Assembly: GCA_030612725.1 (NCBI GenBank)
Contig: JAUWNJ010000017.1
Location: 1 to 64,000, forward strand
Direction of reading: 5' to 3'
DNA: 64,000 nt
Source of the DNA: Planctomycetales bacterium
GTDB taxonomy: Bacteria > Planctomycetota > Phycisphaerae > SM23-33
The position numbers were made by a program, and so were the translations under genes. Below are positions 57,614-64,000 of this stretch, in pieces. A model generated the notes under the pieces. The model did not search any database. It was not told where the DNA came from and was given only the letters and a program-made list of their open reading frames with translations. Every line of letters begins with the position of its first letter. The first letter of the stretch is position 1.

Positions 57614-58282
57614 TCATTGGATGGGAATCATCATGTCGGTTTCTTTTTTCTTTGGTCTGGCGCGTTCGACGTAACGCTTGTGGAACAGTCCGCAGATTTC
57701 CTCGGACATGCGTTCAGCCAGTTTGCGGGACAGTTCCGAGCCGTAGTATTCTGAAGAGTTTTCCGTCATCGGTTCGCCGACGCTGATCGGGAATCCATCT
57801 GATTCATCGGGCCAGATGCGTCCTTTATAGACGTCCACGACCTTGACTTTAACGGCGAGTTTTCCTCGCCATAGAGTATCGCCGGGATTGTCTTTTAGTG
57901 AAAATTTTTCGATTGAGACATAGATTACCAGGTCGGCGCCCACCTTGCGTCCGATTTTCAGGATACCCATGGAGTTGAAATCAATCTCGGCGTTACGCAG
58001 ATCGATCAGTCTGTTGTAGGGAATCGTCTCGGTGGCGAGCGAGTTCTGGATGAGCAATTCATTGACCTTTTCCGACATGATACGCTTGATGGGCGAATAG
58101 ACCATCGGGCATTTCAGATCATCGGGAAAGAGCAGGATGGTCTTGTTCTCCGGAAGGACGAACTTCGGCGGAACCTTTTCCTCTGGAAATAACATTGCCA
58201 AAATGGCTATAGGTAACTGGCATCCTGATAACAACGGTATCGCCGAGACCAGCAGCAGGAGATATATCTTTCGGATCATCAT
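57614..58282 (-). CDS. Hypothetical lipoprotein A of a paired set
   Basis: The 222-residue protein has a lipoprotein signal (LLLLVSAIPLLSGC) and a domain containing MSEKVNELLIQNSLATETIPY and KIGRKVGADLVIYVSIEKFSL, suggestive of a Rossmann-like periplasmic domain as found in envelope-assembly lipoproteins. It resembles the next gene upstream in length and layout (KTILLFPDDL / KTVAVVIFAG near residue 50; GADLVIYVSIEKFS / GADYVMLISLMEFS). I could not name the family. Confidence 0.65.
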   Translation of the reverse strand: MMIRKIYLLLLVSAIPLLSGCQLPIAILAMLFPEEKVPPKFVLPENKTILLFPDDLKCPMVYSPIKRIMSEKVNELLIQNSLATETIPYNRLIDLRNAEIDFNSMGILKIGRKVGADLVIYVSIEKFSLKDNPGDTLWRGKLAVKVKVVDVYKGRIWPDESDGFPISVGEPMTENSSEYYGSELSRKLAERMSEEICGLFHKRYVERARPKKKETDMMIPIQ

Positions 58283-58929
58283 TATGATTCCTTCGGCACC
58301 TTGTACTTGTAGAAGTTCTTTACCAGTTCCTCGGCGAACAGTCTTTCTGTCGGGATACGTATTACCGCATCGTGTTCGATGGGAACTCCCAGAGAGGAGC
58401 CCTTCGGATGGACGATGTAGAACGGTCCTGCCCGCCAGACGGGATTCTCGTCGCTGGTAGAAGATATCGCTGTTTTGTACAGGTTGACCTCGGCGGTGAT
58501 TCGCCCGCGCGCCAGGTGGATGCTTCCCGGTTCACGAGTCGAAAACTCCATCAGGGAAATCAGCATGACGTAATCAGCGCCGAAGACCTTGCATAGATTC
58601 TCCGGCGGTGTGGTGTCCCATCGCGGGTTCTCTGCCTGGTAACGAATGACCCTGCGGGCATCGACTACTTTGACGTTGCGAACATTCCTGCGGAGTTCCG
58701 CGCCGACCATGTCGGTGAGTTCCAGTTGGGCCATGTTGTAGTCCAACTGTATCTCCGGGCCGGCAAAAATAACCACGGCGACGGTCTTACCGGGAAGATC
58801 GCCGAACTTGGCCTCGATAGTCTTCATCGGAACCGGCGGTGCGAATACGTACATGAGCCAGTGAACAGTTTCGCATCCGGCGACGAAGGGCACCAACGAC
58901 AGAAAAATAATAAGCAGGCATTTTCGCAT
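58282..58929 (-). CDS. Hypothetical lipoprotein B of a paired set
   Basis: 215 residues with lipoprotein signal LVPFVAGC and the shared core GADYVMLISLMEFSTREPGS. It is probably a distant paralogue of lipoprotein A and adjoins it with a one-base overlap. The ribosome-binding site GAGGAG precedes the ATG. Position before lipopolysaccharide-core genes suggests an envelope role. Confidence 0.65.
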   Translation of the reverse strand: MRKCLLIIFLSLVPFVAGCETVHWLMYVFAPPVPMKTIEAKFGDLPGKTVAVVIFAGPEIQLDYNMAQLELTDMVGAELRRNVRNVKVVDARRVIRYQAENPRWDTTPPENLCKVFGADYVMLISLMEFSTREPGSIHLARGRITAEVNLYKTAISSTSDENPVWRAGPFYIVHPKGSSLGVPIEHDAVIRIPTERLFAEELVKNFYKYKVPKES

Positions 58930-58951
58930 GATAACTCCTCTTGGCGGTGTG

Positions 58952-59434
58952 TCACGCAGGCAACGTACCGTTGGCTATGCCCCAGATCAGTTTCAACGCC
59001 CATCCCGTCGGGATGCCGATTATGAACGCCCAGACCCACCAGGACGGTTTACCGAGCCGGGAAAGGGTTTTCCGACCGGTTATAACCTCACGCAAAGCCG
59101 CCGAGAACAACACCACCAGTCCGGTGAAAAATATCACCCCAAACGGATGGCTAGTCAATGCCAGGACGAACCGTCCGTGCGCCATGGCCGAGAGCGAGGT
59201 AGTAAATCCACAAGTCGGACATGGGTATCCCGTCCGCACATAAAACGAGCACGTCGGCAATCCCAATTGCCGGTGCGTTCCGAGCCCGACCGATTCGGGA
59301 GCAAGCCATGTCGCCAGGGCGATTATGGTCCCGCAGCACATGGCCACTGTCAGACCTCGCACACGGAGGAAGGCTCGCGAATTCGCTGCTCCGGCCTGGG
59401 ATTCAGTCTCGATATAGCAGGCAGATTTTCCCAT
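58952..59434 (-). CDS. DUF2752 membrane protein
   Basis: About 160 residues with three to four membrane helices and the family's cysteine motif TGYPCPTCGFTTS. The track start at 59446 adds MAVI; MGKSACYIE at 59434 is also possible. DUF2752 proteins are common in planctomycetes and Bacteroidetes, of unknown function, often near DUF6677-like or TM2 proteins. Confidence 0.85.
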   Translation of the reverse strand: MGKSACYIETESQAGAANSRAFLRVRGLTVAMCCGTIIALATWLAPESVGLGTHRQLGLPTCSFYVRTGYPCPTCGFTTSLSAMAHGRFVLALTSHPFGVIFFTGLVVLFSAALREVITGRKTLSRLGKPSWWVWAFIIGIPTGWALKLIWGIANGTLPA

Positions 59435-59564
59435 GATTACAGCCATACATCATAGGCCCGAAACACCCCCAACGTCAAGACTCCGGTAAATCCCCGATAG
59501 CGTCAAATGAGTATTTGACGAAATCGCAATTTGCGTGTATCATAGTGCATGGAGGTTGTCGCCT

Positions 59565-60029
59565 TTGGCGGGTAAGACTGACCCATCTCGAATGGCCTGT
59601 CGTGAGCAAAGTCGAAAGGCCTGCGTAATCGCGCTGTTACCGGCGGGCGCGGCGGAACGATTGAGCATGAATCTGGTTCGTGTCGGTAGCGGATACGAAG
59701 CCGCTGCCGAGTTGCTGTCCGGGCCTGTGTCGGCGCTGCTGGTGGACCTTGGAATGCTTCAGGCGGCACATGCCGGTCTGTTGAAACTGGCGACGGGGTT
59801 GAATGTTCCGGTAGTGGCGTTCGGTGCGGTGTCCGTCGCTCTGGACGGTGAGGACCTTGCCGGTGTGCGACTGGTCGGGGCTGAAGAGGTTCCGGAGACC
59901 CTGCGGGAAATTGTAGCCGGCGAAGCGGTGGACGAACCCCTTTCCGGTCGGTTTGTCGCCGAAGAATCGCCTCGCTTATTGAATAAGCCGCTAACCAGAG
60001 ACGAACTGGACGCACTTTTGAGAGACTGA
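59565..60029 (+). CDS. Receiver-like regulator (degenerate) coupled to a GGDEF protein
   Basis: I choose the TTG at 59565 because GGAGG (59551-59555) lies nine bases upstream; the track GTG at 59535 has none. About 154 residues; from VIALLPAGAAERLSMNLV the fold resembles a response-regulator receiver (ALLVDLGMLQ at the phosphoacceptor strand, VPVVAFGAVS), although the usual acidic cluster is incomplete. Residues MACREQSRKA near the start come from a GGCCTGTCGTGAGCAAAGTCGAAAGGCC repeat. The stop overlaps the next start (TGATG). Confidence 0.6.
   Translation: MAGKTDPSRMACREQSRKACVIALLPAGAAERLSMNLVRVGSGYEAAAELLSGPVSALLVDLGMLQAAHAGLLKLATGLNVPVVAFGAVSVALDGEDLAGVRLVGAEEVPETLREIVAGEAVDEPLSGRFVAEESPRLLNKPLTRDELDALLRD
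59594..59623. repeat. GGCCTGTCGTGAGCAAAGTCGAAAGGCCTG element at the 5' end of the receiver-like gene
   Basis: A copy of the TTCGAC-GCTCA family in the coding strand, framed by GGCCT at both sides. It lies in frame within the first 25 codons of the gene. Confidence 0.8.
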
Positions 60030-61237
60030 TGATCCAATCCGACGGTCAAATCCTGTTGCTTGCTTCCGACGAAATAGCCGGCGAGTTGGCGTCGGTGTCG
60101 GAGAAAGGCAGATTTCCACACTGTGCGGACCCGTATGACGCGATTGAAAAACTCGCTTCCCGGCAGTTCGATGCGGTGATGGTGTCGCGGGAGTACCCCG
60201 ATTTTGCAGGACTGGTTCGCGCGGTTCGCCGCCTGCAAAGTTCAACCAGGATTATCGCCCTGACGGGTCCGGCCGGGGAGGCTGACCTGCGAATGTCGCC
60301 TGCGGGCGATCTGGACGATTATTTCATCTATCCGCCGTCGGTGGAGGATTTGGAGAGTCTTTTTACAGGCCCGCGCGGTTCTGTCGATTCCGACGGAGCC
60401 GGACTGACGGCGACCGAGGTTGCCGACCTTGTCGATGCTGCCGGCGACATCGACGCTCTGGCAGAGCAGATCGCCCGCAGCGTCGGCAAATGGATTGGTC
60501 AGAAGGTTCACTTCTCCGACGCTGAAGACGACGGAGGCAAGCCGCTGTTGTTGCTGGATGCCGATCCGCCGAAGGTTCTTCTCTCTGACGGGGCGGGAGC
60601 GGTTCCCTCGTCGGCGCAGGCGAAACTGACTGCCCTTCAGGTTCTGGTCGGACCTTTATCGGCACAGGCCCGTCGGACCGAGGCGCTTCACAGGCTTGCG
60701 ATTACCGACCACCTCACCGGAGCCTATAACCGGCGATATTTCTATCACTTCGCCGATCAGATGCTGGAGCAGGCGGGTCCTGAACGGTTCAGGGTAACGC
60801 TGCTGTTGTATGACATCGACGATTTCAAGCGTTACAACGATACCTATGGTCACGCCGCCGGCGACGAGATACTCCGCGAGACCGTCGCGCTGATGAAGCA
60901 AACCACCCGGCAGCACGACATCGTCGCGAGGATCGGGGGAGATGAGTTCGCCGTTCTGTTCTGGGACTCCGAACCACCCCGCCGCCCCGACAGCCAACAT
61001 CCCGAAACCGCTCATGTCCTGGCCGAACGTTTTATCGAAGTGCTCGGACAGCACGAGTTTAAGTCCCTTGGCCCCGAAGCCAGGGGCGTATTGACTATTT
61101 CCGGCGGGCTTGCGACGTTTCCGTGGGACGGTAAAACCTGCCGGGAACTGCTCCGCCACGCCGACACCGCGCTACGCCAAGCCAAGACCACCGGAAAAAA
61201 CGCCATCCACATCATCGGGGAAGAAATCTCACGGTAG
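60029..61237 (+). CDS. Diguanylate cyclase (GGDEF) with receiver-like N-terminus
   Basis: The 402-residue protein has an N-terminal receiver-like domain (ILLLASDEIAGEL, DAVMVSREYPDF) and a C-terminal GGDEF domain with RIGGDEFAVLF. The allosteric I-site RxxD is present five residues before it (RQHD-IVARI-GGDEF). It should make cyclic di-GMP and be product-inhibited. The preceding receiver-like protein may regulate it. Cyclic di-GMP commonly controls exopolysaccharide production, which is the job of the 940-11246 operon, but a direct link is inference. Confidence 0.93.
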   Translation: MIQSDGQILLLASDEIAGELASVSEKGRFPHCADPYDAIEKLASRQFDAVMVSREYPDFAGLVRAVRRLQSSTRIIALTGPAGEADLRMSPAGDLDDYFIYPPSVEDLESLFTGPRGSVDSDGAGLTATEVADLVDAAGDIDALAEQIARSVGKWIGQKVHFSDAEDDGGKPLLLLDADPPKVLLSDGAGAVPSSAQAKLTALQVLVGPLSAQARRTEALHRLAITDHLTGAYNRRYFYHFADQMLEQAGPERFRVTLLLYDIDDFKRYNDTYGHAAGDEILRETVALMKQTTRQHDIVARIGGDEFAVLFWDSEPPRRPDSQHPETAHVLAERFIEVLGQHEFKSLGPEARGVLTISGGLATFPWDGKTCRELLRHADTALRQAKTTGKNAIHIIGEEISR

Positions 61238-61335
61238 TCTGTAGCACACAATTTATCGGGCATGGTGCTGCAGCCACGGTGTCCGAATAGATTGACTTAC
61301 CATTAATAGGCCTATAACATATAGGTAGGGATTAA

Positions 61336-61812
61336 ATGATGCGTAGAATTCGCGTATATATCGACACGTCGGTATTTGGCGGAACACAGGACGATGAGTT
61401 TACCGAGGCCAGCAGGCGTTTTTTTCGGGACGTTCACACCGGGCAGTATGAAATCCTGCTTTCTGCGGAAGTTTATCGGGAATTGGAAAGTGCTCCTGAA
61501 CCTGTCCGTGAGGTTTGGAAGAATCTGCCACCGGAATATGTTGAGGATGTGCCGATTACACCTGAAGTTGAGTTGCTTGCACAGGCTTACATTGATGCAG
61601 GCATATTAACCCTATCTTCAGAGGGCGATGCCAGGCACGTTGCGGTGGCGGTAGTGGCCGAGGCGGATATAATTGTCAGTTGGAATTTCAAACATATTGT
61701 CAATCGTGGGCGAATTCATATGTACAACGCCGTAAATGTGCTAAAAGGCTATCGGCAGATCGAAATTTTCAGTCCGTTGGAGATGGGAGATGACGAAGAA
61801 GAAATCATTTGA
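61336..61812 (+). CDS. PIN-domain toxin (VapC-like)
   Basis: The 158-residue protein has the PIN acidic residues in order: YIDTSVFGG (Asp9-type), SAEVYRELE, and GDARHVAVAVVAEADIIVSWNFKHI with the closing aspartates. VapC-type PIN proteins cleave tRNA or rRNA. The downstream gene overlaps by 23 bp and is its likely antitoxin, an order (toxin first) that is the reverse of most VapBC pairs. Confidence 0.88.
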   Translation: MMRRIRVYIDTSVFGGTQDDEFTEASRRFFRDVHTGQYEILLSAEVYRELESAPEPVREVWKNLPPEYVEDVPITPEVELLAQAYIDAGILTLSSEGDARHVAVAVVAEADIIVSWNFKHIVNRGRIHMYNAVNVLKGYRQIEIFSPLEMGDDEEEII

Positions 61813-61984
61813 CTGCGTGGAAATGAAACGCAAGGCCCAGAAACGCTTGCAGTCTGAATACGAAGCACGAAAGGGCGAGTTTTCTTCGTATGCCGAATTT
61901 ATCACAGTTACGGCGTCCCGGTCGCCGGAAACTCATGCGTTTTTAGAAAAGGTTCGTCGCACCGGGAAAGCCGCTCACGCTTGA
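61790..61984 (+). CDS. Small antitoxin-like partner of the PIN toxin
   Basis: 64 residues, charged and helical (KRKAQKRLQSEYEARKGEF, SPETHAFLEKVRRTGKA). No DNA-binding fold is obvious. The overlap with the PIN gene and its size support an antitoxin role by context only. Confidence 0.7.
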   Translation: MTKKKSFDCVEMKRKAQKRLQSEYEARKGEFSSYAEFITVTASRSPETHAFLEKVRRTGKAAHA

Positions 61985-62005
61985 GAACCTGTTTGCTTTC
62001 CACCG

Positions 62006-62533
62006 CTAGTCGGCGGTTTTGCTTGTCGGTTGGCTTGTCGGTTGCGTTGTCGGTGGGGGATCAACCAGTTTCGCCTTCAGTTCCAATAGCCTCCTGGCAC
62101 GCTCTGCCGGCGAGAGTTTCCGCAATGCCTGACGCTGCTCCGGCGTGAGCCGCGCGACGACCTTCTTCAACCACGACGCTCGCTTCAGGTAGGCACGCCG
62201 CTGCTTATCGGTGAGGCGGTAAAATTTTTCAGCGGCCTCCATGAGTTCAATCTGCTTTTTCCCGTCCTGCTTCAGGAAGGCGTAGTATCGTTCGCGGAGG
62301 CTGCGAAGTTCTTCGGGCTTCAGCGAACGCCAGATTTTCTTGTTCTGGTTCAGTTCGGCCACAAGCGTTCCGGCCCCCTTCATGTCCAAGGCCTGCTTGA
62401 ACATCAGTTGCCGGACGGTGCTTCCGGGAACCTTGCTCGGGTCGCGTTTCTGCTCCCGGCTGTCAGCGCGGGAAATCGACGCCGACAACGCCGCAGCCAG
62501 GGCGATAACGATTATGTATGCGGATCTCGACAT
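62006..62533 (-). CDS. DUF3106-like secreted protein next to an ECF sigma unit
   Basis: From ATG 62533 the protein has about 175 residues: a signal peptide (YIIVIALAAALSASISRA), then charged helical repeats with a conserved style (LRSLRERYYAFLKQD, LTDKQRRAYLKRASWLKKVVARLTPEQRQALRKLSPAERARRLL), typical of DUF3106/Spy-like periplasmic helical proteins. It ends with a Thr/Pro/Ser tail. It is last in the sigma/anti-sigma operon, so it may be a sensor or target. Confidence 0.78.
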   Translation of the reverse strand: MSRSAYIIVIALAAALSASISRADSREQKRDPSKVPGSTVRQLMFKQALDMKGAGTLVAELNQNKKIWRSLKPEELRSLRERYYAFLKQDGKKQIELMEAAEKFYRLTDKQRRAYLKRASWLKKVVARLTPEQRQALRKLSPAERARRLLELKAKLVDPPPTTQPTSQPTSKTAD

Positions 62534-62540
62534 CTCTGCG

Positions 62541-63068
62541 TTACATCTCCTCGGAATTATCAAGTTCAATCAGGGCCGAGAGCGTCTCGGCATCCGCCAG
62601 GTCGCGGACCTGCTGGTATTGCGTTACTTCGTCATAATTGCGGAACAGTGTGAGATTTTGCACGATAAATTGGTCTTCAGCCGGAACGTCCTTCAATATC
62701 GCAGTCACTATTGACGCCACACCGCCGACGGAGGGTTGGCCTTCTGTTACGGGTTTTTTGTCCGGGCCGCCCAGTTGAAGCGCCACAATGATGCACGCAG
62801 CCGCCGCCAGCGGGGCGGCAATCCTCGCCACGCGAATCAGGCGACTCTTCCGACGGGCGGCTGAACGGACAATCCGGTCGGTCAAATCCCGCCGAGGACT
62901 GACCGGTTCGATAAGCCCCGCCAAACGGTCCACCGCGCCGAATTGCTCGAAGGCCTCCCGCCAGGCAGGGTCGGTTTCGACCAGTTCGGCGACGCGCCGG
63001 GCCTCATCCCCGGACAACTCGCCGTCCATCCACGCGACCAAATCCTCAATGTCTAATTTCCTGTCCAC
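62541..63068 (-). CDS. Anti-sigma factor-like membrane protein
   Basis: The 175-residue protein has a short N-terminal cytoplasmic domain (DIEDLVAWMDGELSGDEARRVAELVE) like zinc-less anti-sigma domains, a basic segment and one membrane helix (IAAPLAAAACIIVALQL), then a periplasmic part. It lies next to the ECF sigma gene, so it most likely holds that sigma factor inactive. Confidence 0.85.
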   Translation of the reverse strand: MDRKLDIEDLVAWMDGELSGDEARRVAELVETDPAWREAFEQFGAVDRLAGLIEPVSPRRDLTDRIVRSAARRKSRLIRVARIAAPLAAAACIIVALQLGGPDKKPVTEGQPSVGGVASIVTAILKDVPAEDQFIVQNLTLFRNYDEVTQYQQVRDLADAETLSALIELDNSEEM

Positions 63069-63160
63069 TTTTGTTATTACCTATAAATTATAGCACGTAT
63101 GTCCCGCCCCGTTACGATAGGATCGGTGCTCATGCCACCCACTTAAACAACGCTCCTGTG

Positions 63161-63823
63161 TCAGGGATTCGGTAATTTTTTCAAAAAATCTTCACCCAGA
63201 TAACCGCGCAGTGCATCTCGCAGATTGCATCTTGCCCGCGAAAGCAGGCTTTTGACCGCCATTGTCGAACAGTCCATTATTTCGGCGATTTCGTTGTAAT
63301 TCAGGTGTTCATATTTGTTGAGGATGAAGGACGCTTTCTGGTTTTCCGGGAGGGTGGCGATGGCTTCGGTGATTTTCGCCTTGAGTTCCCTTATGTCGAG
63401 GTCGGCCGACGGAGCCGGAGCGTCGGTGTCGTGAATATCCCGCCGATGATGCGAACCGTCGTCGCTGTCGGGCAACTCCAGCGAAAAAATCCTGACCTTC
63501 TTGCGGGCGCGGATGGCGTTCAGGGCGACGTTCGTTGATACGCGATATAGCCAGGTGGTGAACTTCGCCATCGGTTTGTAACGATCCGCCGTCCGAAAAA
63601 CACGCAAAAATACCTCCTGCACCAGATCTTCTGCCTGGGCGTGATTCCCGATGATGCGGAAGACGACGGAATAGACCTTCTCTTGGTTGCGCTGGACGAT
63701 TTCACGGAACGCATCTTCCCTCCCTGCCTGGAATTCCAGCATGAGAGCGGCGTCCTTATCAACCCGACGGGTGGGGGCGTCGTTGGTCTCATCGGATTTT
63801 TTCGATTTCTTCCGAGGCTGCAT
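63161..63823 (-). CDS. ECF-family RNA polymerase sigma factor
   Basis: The 220-residue protein has sigma-70 region 2 (DAFREIVQRNQEKVYSVVFRIIGNHAQAEDLVQEVFLRVFRTADRY) and region 4 (LPENQKASFILNKYEHLNYNEIAEIMDCSTMAVKSLLSRARCNLRDAL). This is an RpoE-like ECF factor. It is first in an operon with the anti-sigma-like and DUF3106-like genes. The ATG at 63823 begins MQPRKKSKKSDETNDA, a basic leader longer than usual. Confidence 0.95.
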   Translation of the reverse strand: MQPRKKSKKSDETNDAPTRRVDKDAALMLEFQAGREDAFREIVQRNQEKVYSVVFRIIGNHAQAEDLVQEVFLRVFRTADRYKPMAKFTTWLYRVSTNVALNAIRARKKVRIFSLELPDSDDGSHHRRDIHDTDAPAPSADLDIRELKAKITEAIATLPENQKASFILNKYEHLNYNEIAEIMDCSTMAVKSLLSRARCNLRDALRGYLGEDFLKKLPNP

Positions 63824-63866
63824 AAGGAATGGATTGTACTCAATGGCGAATCTGTTGCAATGCGCA

Positions 63867-63961
63867 GGGTGCCGTGGCCGCTGCGTTTGCGGCCACGCGG
63901 ATGCGCGAATGTTAACGTGGTCGCCCCCCAGGGGCAGGCAAACACCGCGACCACGGCACCC
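63867..63961. repeat. GGGTGCCGTGG...CCACGGCACCC repeat (copy 2, expanded)
   Basis: The arms GGGTGCCGTGGCCGC and GCGACCACGGCACCC enclose a longer interior than copy 1 (14949), including GGCCACG and a TCGCCCCCCAGGGGC-type palindrome. No gene lies here. Confidence 0.8.
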
Positions 63962-63973
63962 GGTTTTAGTTGT

Positions 63974-64000
63974 AGGCTGGGACGGAGCGAAGCGGAGTCC
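63974..64000. repeat. GGCTGGGACGGAGCGAAGCGGAGTCC element, cut by the window end
   Basis: GGCTGGGACGGAGCGAAGCGGAGTCC is the left part of a palindrome whose right half (GGGACT-CCGCTTC... or CCAGCC) would lie beyond the window. Same style as the other families; only one copy visible here. Confidence 0.6.

Overview
The window looks like a chromosomal segment of a mid-GC planctomycete, most likely Phycisphaerae-like. The evidence is an exosortase/PEP-CTERM locus together with a PEP-CTERM substrate, an H-X9-DG-type prepilin, a DUF6677-like membrane protein, GTG/TTG starts, tandem WaaP-like kinases with a GT9 enzyme (lipopolysaccharide-type envelope), and a very high density of dispersed short palindromic repeats. 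Taxonomy is inferred from gene content only; no rRNA is present.

Layout. 1-939: no convincing gene; repeat remnants and a possible promoter. 940-11246: an exopolysaccharide/exosortase operon (SLBB export lipoprotein, exosortase, EpsI-like protein, giant TPR protein, Wzz/BY-kinase-like protein with an abnormal P-loop). 11250-11640: a long palindromic repeat, then tRNA-Thr(TGT) and tRNA-Tyr(GTA). 11.8-16.7 kb: prepilin-like protein with a duplicated N-terminal motif, DJ-1/PfpI lipoprotein, two tandem paralogues of unknown function, NikR and an FAD-dependent oxidoreductase. 16.8-22.4 kb: a phage-derived-looking module (XRE-S24 repressor, divergent operator, HTH protein, ABC-ATPase/GNAT fusion, terminase large subunit) without capsid genes, followed by a Fic enzyme. 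22.5-26.2 kb: an HtrA-type protease and a probable pseudoprotease relative. 26.3-32.4 kb: HAD phosphatase, metallophosphoesterase, YidC and, convergently, FtsK. 32.8-36.1 kb: accessory genes including a second Fic gene facing a small antitoxin-like gene. 36.2-39.6 kb: TyrRS, a lipoprotein and a bifunctional-nuclease-domain protein. 39.8-46.5 kb: a DegT aminotransferase, a ceramidase-like protein and a purine operon in which PurL carries two N-terminal PurS-like domains. 46.7-48.4 kb: a PEP-CTERM protein behind a consensus sigma-70 promoter. 49.2-52.2 kb: a MITE-like palindrome, an RsbU-type phosphatase, a HicB-HicA-HicB cluster, and an MNT gene followed by a truncated HEPN start. 52.2-59.4 kb: a repeat-built beta-propeller, DUF192, GT9, a double WaaP kinase, half of a GT4 and two lipoproteins. 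59.5-64 kb: receiver-like and GGDEF proteins, a PIN toxin/antitoxin pair, and an ECF sigma/anti-sigma unit.

The most unusual property is the behaviour of the short repeats. At least five families are present. Several copies lie in frame inside protein genes: twice in purL, in the prepilin signal region, in a receiver-like gene, in a hypothetical gene and in the tandem paralogues. Another family (AGGGACTAG) supplies the last two codons and the stop (Arg-Asp-stop) of four separate genes. This resembles the Rickettsia palindromic elements but with several unrelated families in one genome. The second candidate for an undescribed system is the capsid-less repressor / HTH / ABC-GNAT / terminase module. 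All calls come from reading the sequence and the supplied ORF translations; no database search was run.
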